The translations under genes and the position numbers were made by a program. From Hyphomicrobiaceae bacterium (GTDB lineage: Bacteria; Pseudomonadota; Alphaproteobacteria; Rhizobiales; Hyphomicrobiaceae): 14,068 nucleotides of DNA. The DNA is taken from assembly GCA_013214245.1 (NCBI GenBank), contig JABSQE010000181.1, positions 1 to 14,068 of the forward strand, written 5' to 3'. Of the stretch, positions 1-7,946 are shown piece by piece. The notes beneath the pieces are model-generated. The model did no database searches. It saw only the letters and a list, made by a program, of their open reading frames with translations, and had not been told where the DNA came from. Numbering within the stretch: the first letter of the stretch is position 1; the number at the start of each line of letters is the position of its first letter.

Positions 1-1
1 G

Positions 2-928
2 GATGAAAAGGAAAAGGAGAGAGCTCAAGGTGATGCTGCTTTATCTGAAAATGTTGAATTAATTATTGGTCCACTCTTTGCAGAATCTGTCGCTTCTGTT
101 TCCGCTATAGCAAGTAAAAATAACGTTCCAGTCATAGCATTTTCGAATGATCATCGCGTCGCCGGACAGAACACTTACTTGCTAAGCTTCCAAGAAAACC
201 AAGATGTAAGACGTATTATCTCGTTTGCAATCATACATGGAAATCGACATTTTGCTGCTATAGTGCCTGAAAACAGTTATGGAAAAACTATAGAAAGCGA
301 ATTCCGTACGGTTGTAAATGCTTACGGTGGCATTGTTGTTGTTGTAAAACGATATCCTGCAGGATTCGGTGGCATACTAGGTGCCGCACATAAATTGATC
401 GAGGATATTCGCGCTGCGGAAGATAGTGGCATAAAAATTGACGCACTATTTGCACCAGGTGGACCAGATATATTAAATAACTTTGGTTCTGTTTTAAGGC
501 AGAAAAAACTCGATACATCTCAAATTAAATTACTCGGAACCGGCAGCTGGGATTATCCGAATATTTCGCGCGAACGTGCTTTTCTTGGCGCCTGGTATCC
601 AGCTCCTTCCCCAAAGAGTTGGCGTGCATTCTCTGAAAAATTTAGTCAATCATTTGGAACCGCGCCACCTCGCATTGCAAGCTTAGCTCACAATGCGATG
701 ACAATTGCCATTCGCCTGGCAAGCACACATTCTAAAGGTGAACGTTATACTGCTACTAACCTCACAAGACCTGGTGGATTTATTGGTGCAGATGGAATTG
801 TAAGATTTACACCTTATGGATTGATTGAACGCGGTTTAGCTATTCTAGAAGTAAGAAAGTTCGGATCTCGGGTCATTTCACCAGCTCCACAAACATTTTC
901 TGAAAACTTTGGTGTAAGTTTAAATTAG
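2..928 (+). CDS. Penicillin-binding protein activator, LpoA-like (5' end outside window)
   Basis: The open frame enters from the left edge, with no start codon in the window, and gives 308 residues before TAG. It resembles the alphaproteobacterial LpoA-like proteins, which have the type I periplasmic binding fold (Peripla_BP_6) and are thought to sit at the outer membrane and stimulate peptidoglycan synthases. Visible hallmarks are IIGPLFAESVASVSAIA followed by NVPVIAFSND near the left edge, GNRHFAAIVPENSYG, the IDALFAPGGPD strand, LLGTGSWDYPN, and a C-terminal block GGFIGADGIVRFTPYGLIERG followed by LAILEV. An in-frame TTG at 179 is not the start, because the family-like sequence continues without a break upstream of it. 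The N-terminal lipoprotein signal should lie outside the window. It converges on hypF, with only 32 bp between the stops. A generic branched-chain amino-acid-binding protein is the alternative, but the C-terminal block favours the LpoA-like group. Confidence 0.85.
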   Translation, partial: DEKEKERAQGDAALSENVELIIGPLFAESVASVSAIASKNNVPVIAFSNDHRVAGQNTYLLSFQENQDVRRIISFAIIHGNRHFAAIVPENSYGKTIESEFRTVVNAYGGIVVVVKRYPAGFGGILGAAHKLIEDIRAAEDSGIKIDALFAPGGPDILNNFGSVLRQKKLDTSQIKLLGTGSWDYPNISRERAFLGAWYPAPSPKSWRAFSEKFSQSFGTAPPRIASLAHNAMTIAIRLASTHSKGERYTATNLTRPGGFIGADGIVRFTPYGLIERGLAILEVRKFGSRVISPAPQTFSENFGVSLN

Positions 929-960
929 AAAGACAATAATTATTAAGTTATGCTCATTAC

Positions 961-3186
961 TTAATTGTCGTTAAGTATCCCACCTTTGAGCTTAGCTTGA
1001 GCAATCAATGCCTGACCAAAAGACAGCCCCCCATCGTTAGCTGGTACTTTGTTGTGTGTAAGAACGGGAACATCATTTAGTGACTTGAGTGTAAGCTCAA
1101 GAAGAAGGGCGTTTTGAAAGCATCCTCCAGACAACACTACTGCCACGGCCTCGCCACTTGTAATTAAGCTTCTGGCCTCCTTAGCAAAAGCTTCTGCAAT
1201 AGAGGCATGAAAACAAGCTGCAATATTTGCACGTTCACCAACTAATTTAAAAAGTGGAGCTGGATCTATTACCCTTTTTTGTACAGGCAATTCCAGTGCT
1301 TTACCAATACCTTCCCGTGCCAATGCCTCTAGATACATAGCTGCTTGACCCTCAAAACTCTGATGGTCTACGCAGAGATCTAAATGCGCTGCCATAGCAT
1401 CAAAGAGCCGTCCTGCAGAGCTTGAAAGTGGTGCATTACTATTTGTGACTATTGCCTGGCGCAAGAGGCCATATGGCTTTTTTTGCAATCTTTTCTCAAC
1501 GTAACTACATAGTCCAGCCTGATCTAGCCGCGCTAGCATATTCCTCCAAGGCTCTCGATTTGCTGCATCTCCACCAGGTAGAGCTGCTGGCTTAAGCCAA
1601 GCACATCGCTCAAACTTAAAATAGTCTCCAAGTAGAAGCTCTCCACCCCATATCGTTCCATCAGCTCCTAACCCTAATCCATCAAGAATAATACCTGCTA
1701 CTTTCCCACCGGTAATTGGCCAAAGATTTTCCCCCAAACAGGCGGCTAGATGAGCATGGTGATGTTGAACCTTAACTAACGGTAACCCAAGCGATGCCGC
1801 ATATTGTGAAGAACGATAGTCTGGATGTAAATCACATGCTACTGCCTTAGGTTGCTGGCCAAAGAGGAAACGGAATTCTATATCAGTTTTAATAAATTCT
1901 TCGATAGTTAACGGATCATCTAAATCTCCGATATGGTGGGAGAGGAGCGCCTGACCATTTTGGTTGAAACAAATCGTTGATTTTATATGCGCGCCGTAAG
2001 CTGCTACATCAAGTACATCGCTGAAACCCTCTGGTAACATCATAGTTTCCGGCACGCGCCCTCGGGCTCTTCGCAAAATCATAGGTCCACGGGGTGTAAC
2101 ACGCTCAACACTATCATCCAAGCGACGTATAATATCACGATCGTGCATAAGAATTGAATCAGCTATCTTAAAAAGCTTTTCCTTCGCCTCATTATTACAA
2201 ATTACCTGCGGTTCACCTGAAAGATTGCCAGAGGTAATCACTAAAGGTCTCTTCACTGCATCGAGCAAAAGGTGATGAAGAGGAGTGTAGGGTAGTATCC
2301 ATCCAAATTCATAAACTCCTGGTGCGATTATTTCTGGAAGCTTACGAGAGCGCATTCGAGTTCGAGATATAAGTACAATCGGTGCGCTCATATCATTAAG
2401 ACGTTCTTCTTCCTCTCTTGTAAAAGAGGTGTAAGCTTTGATTACATTCCAACTAGCCATAAGTGCAAGTGGTTTGGACGGCCTTCGTTTTTTTTCTCTC
2501 AGCCTTGTCAAAGCCTGGATGTTCGTCGCATCACAAGCAAGTTGAAATCCACCAATTCCTTTGATCGCTAGAATCTCACCTTGCAAAAGGCGCCAGGCAG
2601 AATCGGCTATTGGATCTTTACTCTCAGGGATCAGATGCAGACGTGGTCCACACGAAGGACATGCTATTGGTTGTGCGTGAAACCAACGGCTAGTTGAATT
2701 TGAGTACTCTGCCCTGCAGTCAGCACACATAACAAAAGGCTTCATAGCGGTTCTCGCCCTATCATATGGCATCTTTTGTAATATAGTAAAGCGTGGTCCG
2801 CATTGGGTACAATTTGTGAACGCGTAATTTAATCGCCGTCCTCCTTCAAAAATCTCAGCAATACAGTCAGAGCATATAGCAATGTCAGGAGTAACACGAG
2901 TTTGTGTTCCGAACTCACTTGATGTCAGAATCGAAAAAGCAGCTGGTTCTGGACCTTCAAAAGTTACGCCTTCAATAACATCAATTTTTGAAATGGAAGG
3001 GGCTTCCGTCTTAAGACTAATCTCGAACTGGTCTAAAGCAGTACCGAAGACATGTATTAAAACGCCTTCAGAGTCATTTAAGACTTGACCCACCAAGTTT
3101 AGTCGATTGGCCAACCTCGATACAAAAGGGCGAAATCCTACACCCTGAACCTGCCCTCTTACACGAATGCATCTACCCACTGCCAA
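961..3186 (-). CDS. hypF: Carbamoyltransferase HypF (NiFe-hydrogenase maturation)
   Basis: HypF makes thiocarboxamide on HypE from carbamoyl phosphate and ATP, the first step toward the CN ligands of the NiFe-hydrogenase centre, in the cytoplasm. All modules are visible in 741 residues, close to the usual ~750. There is an N-terminal acylphosphatase domain with VRGQVQGVGFRPFV (residues 9-22). Four CX2C zinc-finger pairs follow (C105/C108, C126/C129, C154/C157, C176/C179). The YrdC-like domain (about 195-385) has KGIGGFQLACDAT, SGNLSGEP and RRARGRVP. The Kae1-like domain has DLHPDY, the metal motif HHHAH (475-479), GADGTIWGGE, LSGGCFQN and VPANDGG. I chose the TTG start because GGGAGG lies five bases upstream and the acylphosphatase motif follows at once; a GTG two codons on is less well spaced. 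No hypABCDE or hydrogenase genes are in view. It shows no internal stop or frameshift. Confidence 0.96.
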   Translation of the reverse strand: MAVGRCIRVRGQVQGVGFRPFVSRLANRLNLVGQVLNDSEGVLIHVFGTALDQFEISLKTEAPSISKIDVIEGVTFEGPEPAAFSILTSSEFGTQTRVTPDIAICSDCIAEIFEGGRRLNYAFTNCTQCGPRFTILQKMPYDRARTAMKPFVMCADCRAEYSNSTSRWFHAQPIACPSCGPRLHLIPESKDPIADSAWRLLQGEILAIKGIGGFQLACDATNIQALTRLREKKRRPSKPLALMASWNVIKAYTSFTREEEERLNDMSAPIVLISRTRMRSRKLPEIIAPGVYEFGWILPYTPLHHLLLDAVKRPLVITSGNLSGEPQVICNNEAKEKLFKIADSILMHDRDIIRRLDDSVERVTPRGPMILRRARGRVPETMMLPEGFSDVLDVAAYGAHIKSTICFNQNGQALLSHHIGDLDDPLTIEEFIKTDIEFRFLFGQQPKAVACDLHPDYRSSQYAASLGLPLVKVQHHHAHLAACLGENLWPITGGKVAGIILDGLGLGADGTIWGGELLLGDYFKFERCAWLKPAALPGGDAANREPWRNMLARLDQAGLCSYVEKRLQKKPYGLLRQAIVTNSNAPLSSSAGRLFDAMAAHLDLCVDHQSFEGQAAMYLEALAREGIGKALELPVQKRVIDPAPLFKLVGERANIAACFHASIAEAFAKEARSLITSGEAVAVVLSGGCFQNALLLELTLKSLNDVPVLTHNKVPANDGGLSFGQALIAQAKLKGGILNDN

Positions 3187-3476
3187 GAGAACCTCCCAGT
3201 TCGCCTGTATTCTCTTCTATCCTGAAATATTCATGTCACCTGAGAAGGTTAGATTAACTAAGCATTTATATAAAACCACCGTCAATTATCTTAATAATAT
3301 AAATTATACAGGCATTTAATTGCAGAACTTTGCAATTTTCAAAAGATCAAAAACATTTTCAAAAAAGTAGAGATCTACCAACACTAATACCAAAAAATGT
3401 ATCACTTAACAGCAGTTATTATACACACTTCATAAGGTCTATGCACCTAGAACTATGTTAGATGACAGACCATCTA
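3187..3476. other. Spacer between nlpD-like gene and hypF
   Basis: This AT-rich spacer separates two minus-strand genes. It carries the GGGAGG ribosome-binding site of hypF at its left end, about 3192-3197. Minus-strand TATAAT and TTGACG hexamers occur further inside but are not at standard promoter spacing. I see no convincing terminator hairpin with a T-run and no gene. Confidence 0.5.
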
Positions 3477-4733
3477 TCACATAGATTTGAGGTAATTCAT
3501 GGGATCAATGGGCTTAGCACCCTGTCGTAGTTCAAAATGTAATTGTGGCTGGCCAGTTATGCCAGTGTTGCCAGCTCTTGCGATGATATCACCTCTATGA
3601 ACATTATCTCCACGTTTAGCTTTCATGCTTTTAAGATGAGCGTAAACTGTTACGAATCCTTTTTTGTGGCGTATTAGGATAAGATTCCCATATCCGCTCA
3701 ACTCGTTTCCGGCATAAACAACAGTACCACTCTCTGATGCCTTTACAGAACTTCCAATAGGTACAGCAATGTTAATGCCATCATTGCTTGTGCCATCCGG
3801 AAGGCGGCCGAAACCACGAATAATGCGACCTGGTACAGGCCAATAAAATTCTAAATCCGAACCTACTTTATTGACTACTTTTTCCGTTTCATAACGCGAA
3901 GAAGTAGTAGCAACTTCGCTGCCGGATAAATGAACAGGACCATGTGTAATAGAATCGTAAGCTCCTGAACCGTTATGGCGTTGCTTTTCAATCGTGCTTA
4001 CGTGTTCCTTAGTATTACCTGAATCATTAGTTATCAAGTTAGAGCCAGCTATACGTAAAACTTGACCTATCTGTAGTCTACGAGGATCTTGAATACCGTT
4101 TAATGTCTTCAATTCTTTAACGCTAACTTGTCTAAGACGAGAAATTGAGTAAAGTGTTTCTCCTGGCCGTACTACATGTTTTAAATTTGAATACATGTGA
4201 GTATTATACTCTGATGAGTTGCTGGTTAAGTTTTCACCTAATTCCACCTTACTTCCTGATGTTAGAACTAGAGTTTGACCAGGACGGATCGTAGTATCTT
4301 GTAAGTCATTATATCTCTTGATCGAAGAAACTGTCATGTTATAACGACGAGAAATCTTGTATAAAGTATCTCCTCTTTGCACAGTAATTCTCAAGGGTCT
4401 GTTGGAAGACTCGTTAAGAGTTAAGCCCCTCGTTGTTGTGATCAAGTCAGTGTCAACAATGTTATTTTGTTGTTGGAATGACGTATTTTTAAAGTTTTTA
4501 GAACTTACACCCGGTACATTAGATCCTGCTGTAGGCTTACCTTGAATGTACTTAGCATTCTGTTCAGATTTTTTTTCCAAAGATTTTTCATCCCACAAAA
4601 CAACCTGTGAATTGCTGAAATTCCCAACGCCTTTAAAATCTTCAGATTCAACGTCAGAGTATAGCCGTTCTAAAGTACATCCAGTGATGGATATCGCAAA
4701 AATAAACAAGATAAAGTATTGGTTGGATGACAT
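3477..4733 (-). CDS. NlpD/DipM-like lipoprotein with two LysM domains and degenerate M23 (LytM) domain
   Basis: This is a predicted lipoprotein of 418 residues that binds peptidoglycan and probably activates cell-wall amidases at division. I chose the ATG at 4733, 14 codons inside the longest frame, because it places the lipobox ITGC at residues 16-19 after a hydrophobic stretch. The n-region lacks Lys and Arg, which is unusual. A polar linker follows. LysM 1 is at about 116-158 (VQRGDTLYKISRRY) and LysM 2 at about 186-229 (VVRPGETLYSISRL). The M23 domain spans about 297-416. The peptidase HxxxD motif is NxxxN (N317, N321), and the HxH motif is QLH (Q397, H399), so most zinc ligands are gone while YAHL is kept. 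E. coli NlpD, a non-enzymatic activator of AmiC, also has a degenerate site, which supports a regulatory role. Caulobacter DipM is the nearest alphaproteobacterial parallel. Whether to call it NlpD or DipM is not settled by sequence alone. Confidence 0.88.
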   Translation of the reverse strand: MSSNQYFILFIFAISITGCTLERLYSDVESEDFKGVGNFSNSQVVLWDEKSLEKKSEQNAKYIQGKPTAGSNVPGVSSKNFKNTSFQQQNNIVDTDLITTTRGLTLNESSNRPLRITVQRGDTLYKISRRYNMTVSSIKRYNDLQDTTIRPGQTLVLTSGSKVELGENLTSNSSEYNTHMYSNLKHVVRPGETLYSISRLRQVSVKELKTLNGIQDPRRLQIGQVLRIAGSNLITNDSGNTKEHVSTIEKQRHNGSGAYDSITHGPVHLSGSEVATTSSRYETEKVVNKVGSDLEFYWPVPGRIIRGFGRLPDGTSNDGINIAVPIGSSVKASESGTVVYAGNELSGYGNLILIRHKKGFVTVYAHLKSMKAKRGDNVHRGDIIARAGNTGITGQPQLHFELRQGAKPIDPMNYLKSM

Positions 4734-4846
4734 GATACCACATTCAAATATCAAAATATTCTCAATGCTAAACATAAGACAATGATAAAATTAAAAATAG
4801 CATACCAAGGAGTTGATTAACATATCATTAATTGATAGTTATAGTC

Positions 4847-4882
4847 TCTCTTGGCAAGAGATCTGATTATGTACCAGATCTC
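4847..4882 (-). promoter_or_regulatory. Two overlapping hairpins (mutually exclusive) in the leader of the nlpD-like gene
   Basis: A perfect 7-1-7 palindrome, TCTCTTG-G-CAAGAGA (4847-4861), overlaps a perfect 8-bp inverted repeat, GAGATCTG/CAGATCTC (4858-4865 and 4875-4882, nine-base loop). They share GAGA at 4858-4861, so both cannot form in the same transcript. The element ends about 114 bases upstream of the nlpD-like ATG on the minus strand. It could be a protein-binding palindrome or a switching leader, or chance in AT-rich DNA. No T-run follows, so it is not a standard terminator. Confidence 0.25.
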
Positions 4883-5306
4883 AAATACAATTTTAAATCG
4901 CAACCGTCTTTTACCTTTAATTTTAAAATCATTTATAGTTCCGAAATTAATATAACCAGCAAGATATCTCACTATAACAGTTGTAAAACTTGTTCACTCA
5001 ATACATATCTAAATTTTCCGATATTACTTTACTTTAAGTATATTAGATTTTTTTAGGCGAGTTTATAACTATCATTCGTCCTAAGTAATTGCATTTAAAT
5101 ACTAGCAAAAATAGTCTTGGACATTAGATAGAATGTTTACTTATTTTGAATTCTAGCAAGAAATATTATAGAATAAAATGATTACATATGTTGGAAAAAC
5201 TATAGCCTCATGTAGCCAAGTATAAGTGTATTCTAGTCTTCATGAATTAGTTCGGATTTTTTCAGTAATCATTAAATGAGTATGTTGCTATTTCTCGGTA
5301 CAGTTA

Positions 5307-5588
5307 TACTATTAATATAGTGTCAACAGGCGTTATGCTGTTGATACCTAGACGCGTGGTAACAACTTAGTTGCTGTCTTGGTTAGAAAGGTACGGACCG
5401 AATGGAGCAGTTGTAGCGATATTTATAATCACTGCAATAAACCTTTCTAGATCATTACCTTAAGTTGTTTCTCCAGGAGTGTATTCTTTCGATAAAAATT
5501 CTTTAACAGTTGGCTGTTTTACAGTATCTCGATCTATATGAATTGCTGATATGTGGACGACAAAATCACCTTTATCTATGTAGTACAA
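5307..5588 (-). pseudogene. Possible unidentified gene relic with two in-frame TAA stops
   Basis: Reading the minus strand from 5588 gives 42 protein-like codons (beginning LYYIDKGDFVVHISAIHID), then TAA at 5460-5462. After it come 30 codons with LERFIAVIINIATTAPFGPY, a TAA at 5367-5369 and 20 more codons (VVTTRLGINSITPVD). Mixed charged, Gly and Pro residues look more like coding than random AT-rich sequence. There is no start codon with a ribosome-binding site. I do not recognise the family. In DNA this AT-rich, stop-poor stretches of this size can also occur by chance. Confidence 0.25.
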
Positions 5589-6013
5589 TTATAAATCCAG
5601 TTATGTAGGTCTGACGTCTCTTATTTTCTGAGTAAATTCTAAAAAATTTAGAAGCTTCCCGAAACCTCAAATATATCAAAGGCTAAATATGGCAGAAAGC
5701 TAACTACTTAATATCATAGAGTGAGATCTAGTGACGGTACCGACATTAAATAGCGGCAGTGATGAACAAACTTTTTGCTCAACGAGATAATCTAAGAAAA
5801 TCCAAATTATGCCAAAAGTGGACACGATACCAGCTTACACTGGATTTTCACCTAATCATTAGAATATAATAAAAATTCAGAATAACAAACACACAAAAAG
5901 CTAATGCGGTTATCTTAAAAATTACTCCAAAAAACCCTAAAAAGACACCGATTTTTTACCATGACAGCCTCTTTTTTTCTTTAATTTTAATGTAAAATTT
6001 AGATTGTAGCGTT

Positions 6014-6757
6014 TTAAAATCTAAAAGCTCTCATAAAAAGTAAAAATCCATTTTTTGGCCGTGCTCTTGACTCAGATGCATCGCTTGGTGTTGGATTAAT
6101 TTCTTTAGTTTCTTTCTCGTTGTCTGTATTGGTGATAATCTCCACAATTGCCTCCTCTGCATTAAATGCAAAGCGGGCTATTCTCGAAAAGCTTTTGTGA
6201 CGATTAAGCTTATCAGATTGTATGGCGGTAGGCTTTAAACCTTTATAGTTTCGAAAAAAACTTTTTGGTATCCTTCTCTTTAACTCATCGGTTTGTTTTT
6301 CATCGTTCAGGTAAGTGCTTGTGCTAGAGGAATAATTATCTTTGTCTGCAGAGGCAAAGCGTTGTTCTCCGTACAAAGATCGTGACACCTTTTGGGCTTC
6401 CATACGCTGTATTCGATTTTCCTCTATGTGCCTGCGCTTGGCCTCCATAATCGAGGGAAGCATACTCCCCCGCTTTTTTAGTTCTGATGAATCTGCAGTA
6501 TAATAAAATTTAGATCTTGGCGGATTTTTATAAGGTTTATCTAGCGAAGAAATTCTATTATGAAGTCTATCCAGACGATCGATGTTTTTTTCATGAGATA
6601 TTTTATTAAGATTCATTTTCACCTCATCTGACATGAAAACTTTTTTAGTAATGGGCCTCACACCAGATGCCAGATCGATCTTGTCCTCATTTTCAGATCT
6701 TTGATCGATGTTATTGGAGGTATTCAGATTTCTACTGATCTCTTCGTCCTTACTCAT
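6014..6757 (-). CDS. Hypothetical basic, probably disordered protein (247 aa)
   Basis: I do not recognise this protein. It is very hydrophilic, rich in Lys, Arg, Glu, Asp, Ser and Asn, and has no Cys or Trp, no signal peptide and no clear membrane segment. A charged helix with coiled-coil character is likely around residues 100-125 (SIMEAKRRHIEENRIQRMEA). A Ser/Thr-rich linker (YSSSTSTY) and a basic patch (LKRRIPKSFFRNYKGLK) follow. Its C-terminus, GFLLFMRAFRF, is the only hydrophobic piece and might contact a membrane or a partner. The ATG at 6757 is preceded by AGGA at a rather long spacing of about 11 bases. A 247-codon frame without stops in such AT-rich DNA is unlikely by chance, so it is probably a real gene. 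It stands alone between two gene-free stretches, divergent from queE. It could be a fast-evolving lineage-specific protein or the remnant of a longer one. Confidence 0.65.
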   Translation of the reverse strand: MSKDEEISRNLNTSNNIDQRSENEDKIDLASGVRPITKKVFMSDEVKMNLNKISHEKNIDRLDRLHNRISSLDKPYKNPPRSKFYYTADSSELKKRGSMLPSIMEAKRRHIEENRIQRMEAQKVSRSLYGEQRFASADKDNYSSSTSTYLNDEKQTDELKRRIPKSFFRNYKGLKPTAIQSDKLNRHKSFSRIARFAFNAEEAIVEIITNTDNEKETKEINPTPSDASESRARPKNGFLLFMRAFRF

Positions 6758-7313
6758 TATTAAAAGTATCCTTTTAACGATTAGGCTAATTGCTACGGTT
6801 CAAAACAATTTATTCGTTAGCATAACGAGGTTCTTAGTAACTCTTAACAAAATATACTAAGCGCCAATTTTATGTGCAAATTTACTCTAGCTCAAATTAA
6901 AATTCGGAAAACTTTTTTTATTCACCCATTTAGACGCTTAAAGCTTAGACATTATCGCAACAGCAAATCATTTCAAGCAACCTATAATAATTCTTCAATT
7001 TAAGTAAATCATATAATGACATCTAATATTGACCAGATCCAACACGTATGCATAAAAGATATGCCTTGAAAAGAAGATGTTTTTGACAAAAGCTTTCTTG
7101 AAACAGTATTTTAATAAATTTTGCTACACACTTTAAATGTGTGATTAAGTTAGTATCAAATTTAACTATATGCTGTGGAACAAGAAACAACTTATTCTTA
7201 TATCTTGGGACATGTGCTTGCAAATGACAACCGAACAGAAACGCTTCACTTTGATGAATTCTAAATCGTTTCTGTCAATGATTTGATAGCGGCGATTGCA
7301 GTTAATATTTGAT
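6758..7313. other. Divergent spacer between the 247-aa gene and queE
   Basis: This AT-rich stretch must hold the start signals for two divergent transcription units. I see no promoter with good consensus and spacing. The only clear structure is a 9-bp inverted repeat at 7235-7275, listed separately. A minus-strand open frame at 7023-7223 starts at TTG, lacks a ribosome-binding site and looks spurious. No tRNA or other RNA gene is visible. Confidence 0.5.
7235..7275 (+). promoter_or_regulatory. 9-bp perfect inverted repeat upstream of queE
   Basis: ACAGAAACG (7235-7243) pairs perfectly with CGTTTCTGT (7267-7275) across a 23-base loop, ending 38 bases before the queE ATG. It could be a leader hairpin or an operator. 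It does not look like the preQ1-I riboswitch, which is a compact pseudoknot. A repeat this long with this loop range is expected about once or twice in 14 kb by chance, so only the position makes it notable. Confidence 0.25.
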
Positions 7314-7946
7314 ATGACTTATTCGGTTAAGGAAATTTATAAGACCATACAGGGCGAGGGCGGACAGTCAGGCCGCTCCGCCGTATTATGTCGTTTTACT
7401 GGTTGCAACCTGTGGAGTGGACGCCAAAAAGATCGAGCATCAGCCATATGCCAATTCTGCGACACAGATTTTGTCGGCACAAATGGTCTAGGTGGTGGCC
7501 ACTTTGCAGACCCGAGAGCTCTTGCTACAGAAATTTCACATACATGGGGTATAAGTATGAAATACCGATTGGTTGTGTTTACTGGCGGCGAACCTCTTAT
7601 GCAAATTAATAAAATACTACTACAATGTGTACGAGATAAGGGTTTCGAAATTGCTATTGAAACTAACGGGACATATAAAGTTCCAGATGACGTCGACTGG
7701 ATTTGTGTAAGTCCGAAAGCAGGGAGCAAACTTGTGCAGACCAACGGTCAAGAGCTTAAGCTAGTGTTTCCGCAAAACGGAGCTATGCCAAAAATGTTTG
7801 AGCATCTAAATTTCAAGCAATTTTATCTTCAGCCTATGGCAGGGCCATACCTTAAGCGCAATATCGAGCTCGCTGTTGCATACTGCATGCGAAATCCCCT
7901 TTGGCGCATCAGCCTTCAAATTCACAAAATTATTGGTATCTCATGA
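7314..7946 (+). CDS. queE: 7-carboxy-7-deazaguanine synthase QueE (radical SAM)
   Basis: QueE rearranges 6-carboxy-tetrahydropterin to 7-carboxy-7-deazaguanine using SAM and a 4Fe-4S cluster, the third step from GTP to preQ0. The 210-residue product starts MTYSVKEIYKTIQGEGG, as in the family. The cluster motif is CX14CX2C (C31, C46, C49), the longer-spaced form known from proteobacterial QueE rather than the standard CX3CX2C. The SAM-binding GGEPL lies at about residue 90 and ETNGT follows. I chose the ATG at 7314, although an in-frame TTG lies six codons upstream, because it gives the usual N-terminus. Neither start has a strong ribosome-binding site. Its TGA overlaps the queD ATG (ATGA), so translation is probably coupled. 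It looks intact. Confidence 0.96.
   Translation: MTYSVKEIYKTIQGEGGQSGRSAVLCRFTGCNLWSGRQKDRASAICQFCDTDFVGTNGLGGGHFADPRALATEISHTWGISMKYRLVVFTGGEPLMQINKILLQCVRDKGFEIAIETNGTYKVPDDVDWICVSPKAGSKLVQTNGQELKLVFPQNGAMPKMFEHLNFKQFYLQPMAGPYLKRNIELAVAYCMRNPLWRISLQIHKIIGIS

Larger units (their letters stand above)
4734..6013. other. 1.28-kb AT-rich stretch without intact gene
   Basis: No frame here looks like an intact gene. The right half, read on the minus strand from 5588 to 5307, gives a protein-like frame interrupted by only two TAA stops and may be a gene relic (listed separately). The left end holds the overlapping hairpins described above. An all-AT inverted repeat, AATTTTA/TAAAATT with a three-base loop, lies at 5983-5999, just downstream of the minus-strand 247-residue protein. 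No tRNA T-loop signature, CRISPR-like repeat or terminal inverted repeat of a mobile element is visible. It reads like eroded DNA. Confidence 0.6.

Noticed and set aside
4832..5056. 74-codon open frame on the plus strand from TTG, after an AAGGAG-like sequence
   Set aside because: The product is unlike any family I know and rich in Asn, Ile, Lys and Phe as expected from AT-rich DNA. The AAGGAG at 4806-4812 is too far from the TTG.
7023..7223. 66-codon open frame on the minus strand in the divergent spacer
   Set aside because: It starts at TTG with no ribosome-binding site and its composition follows base composition; no recognisable motif.
7337..7744. 135-codon frame on the minus strand opposite queE
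   Set aside because: It lies entirely within queE, whose product is clearly recognisable; it is a shadow frame.
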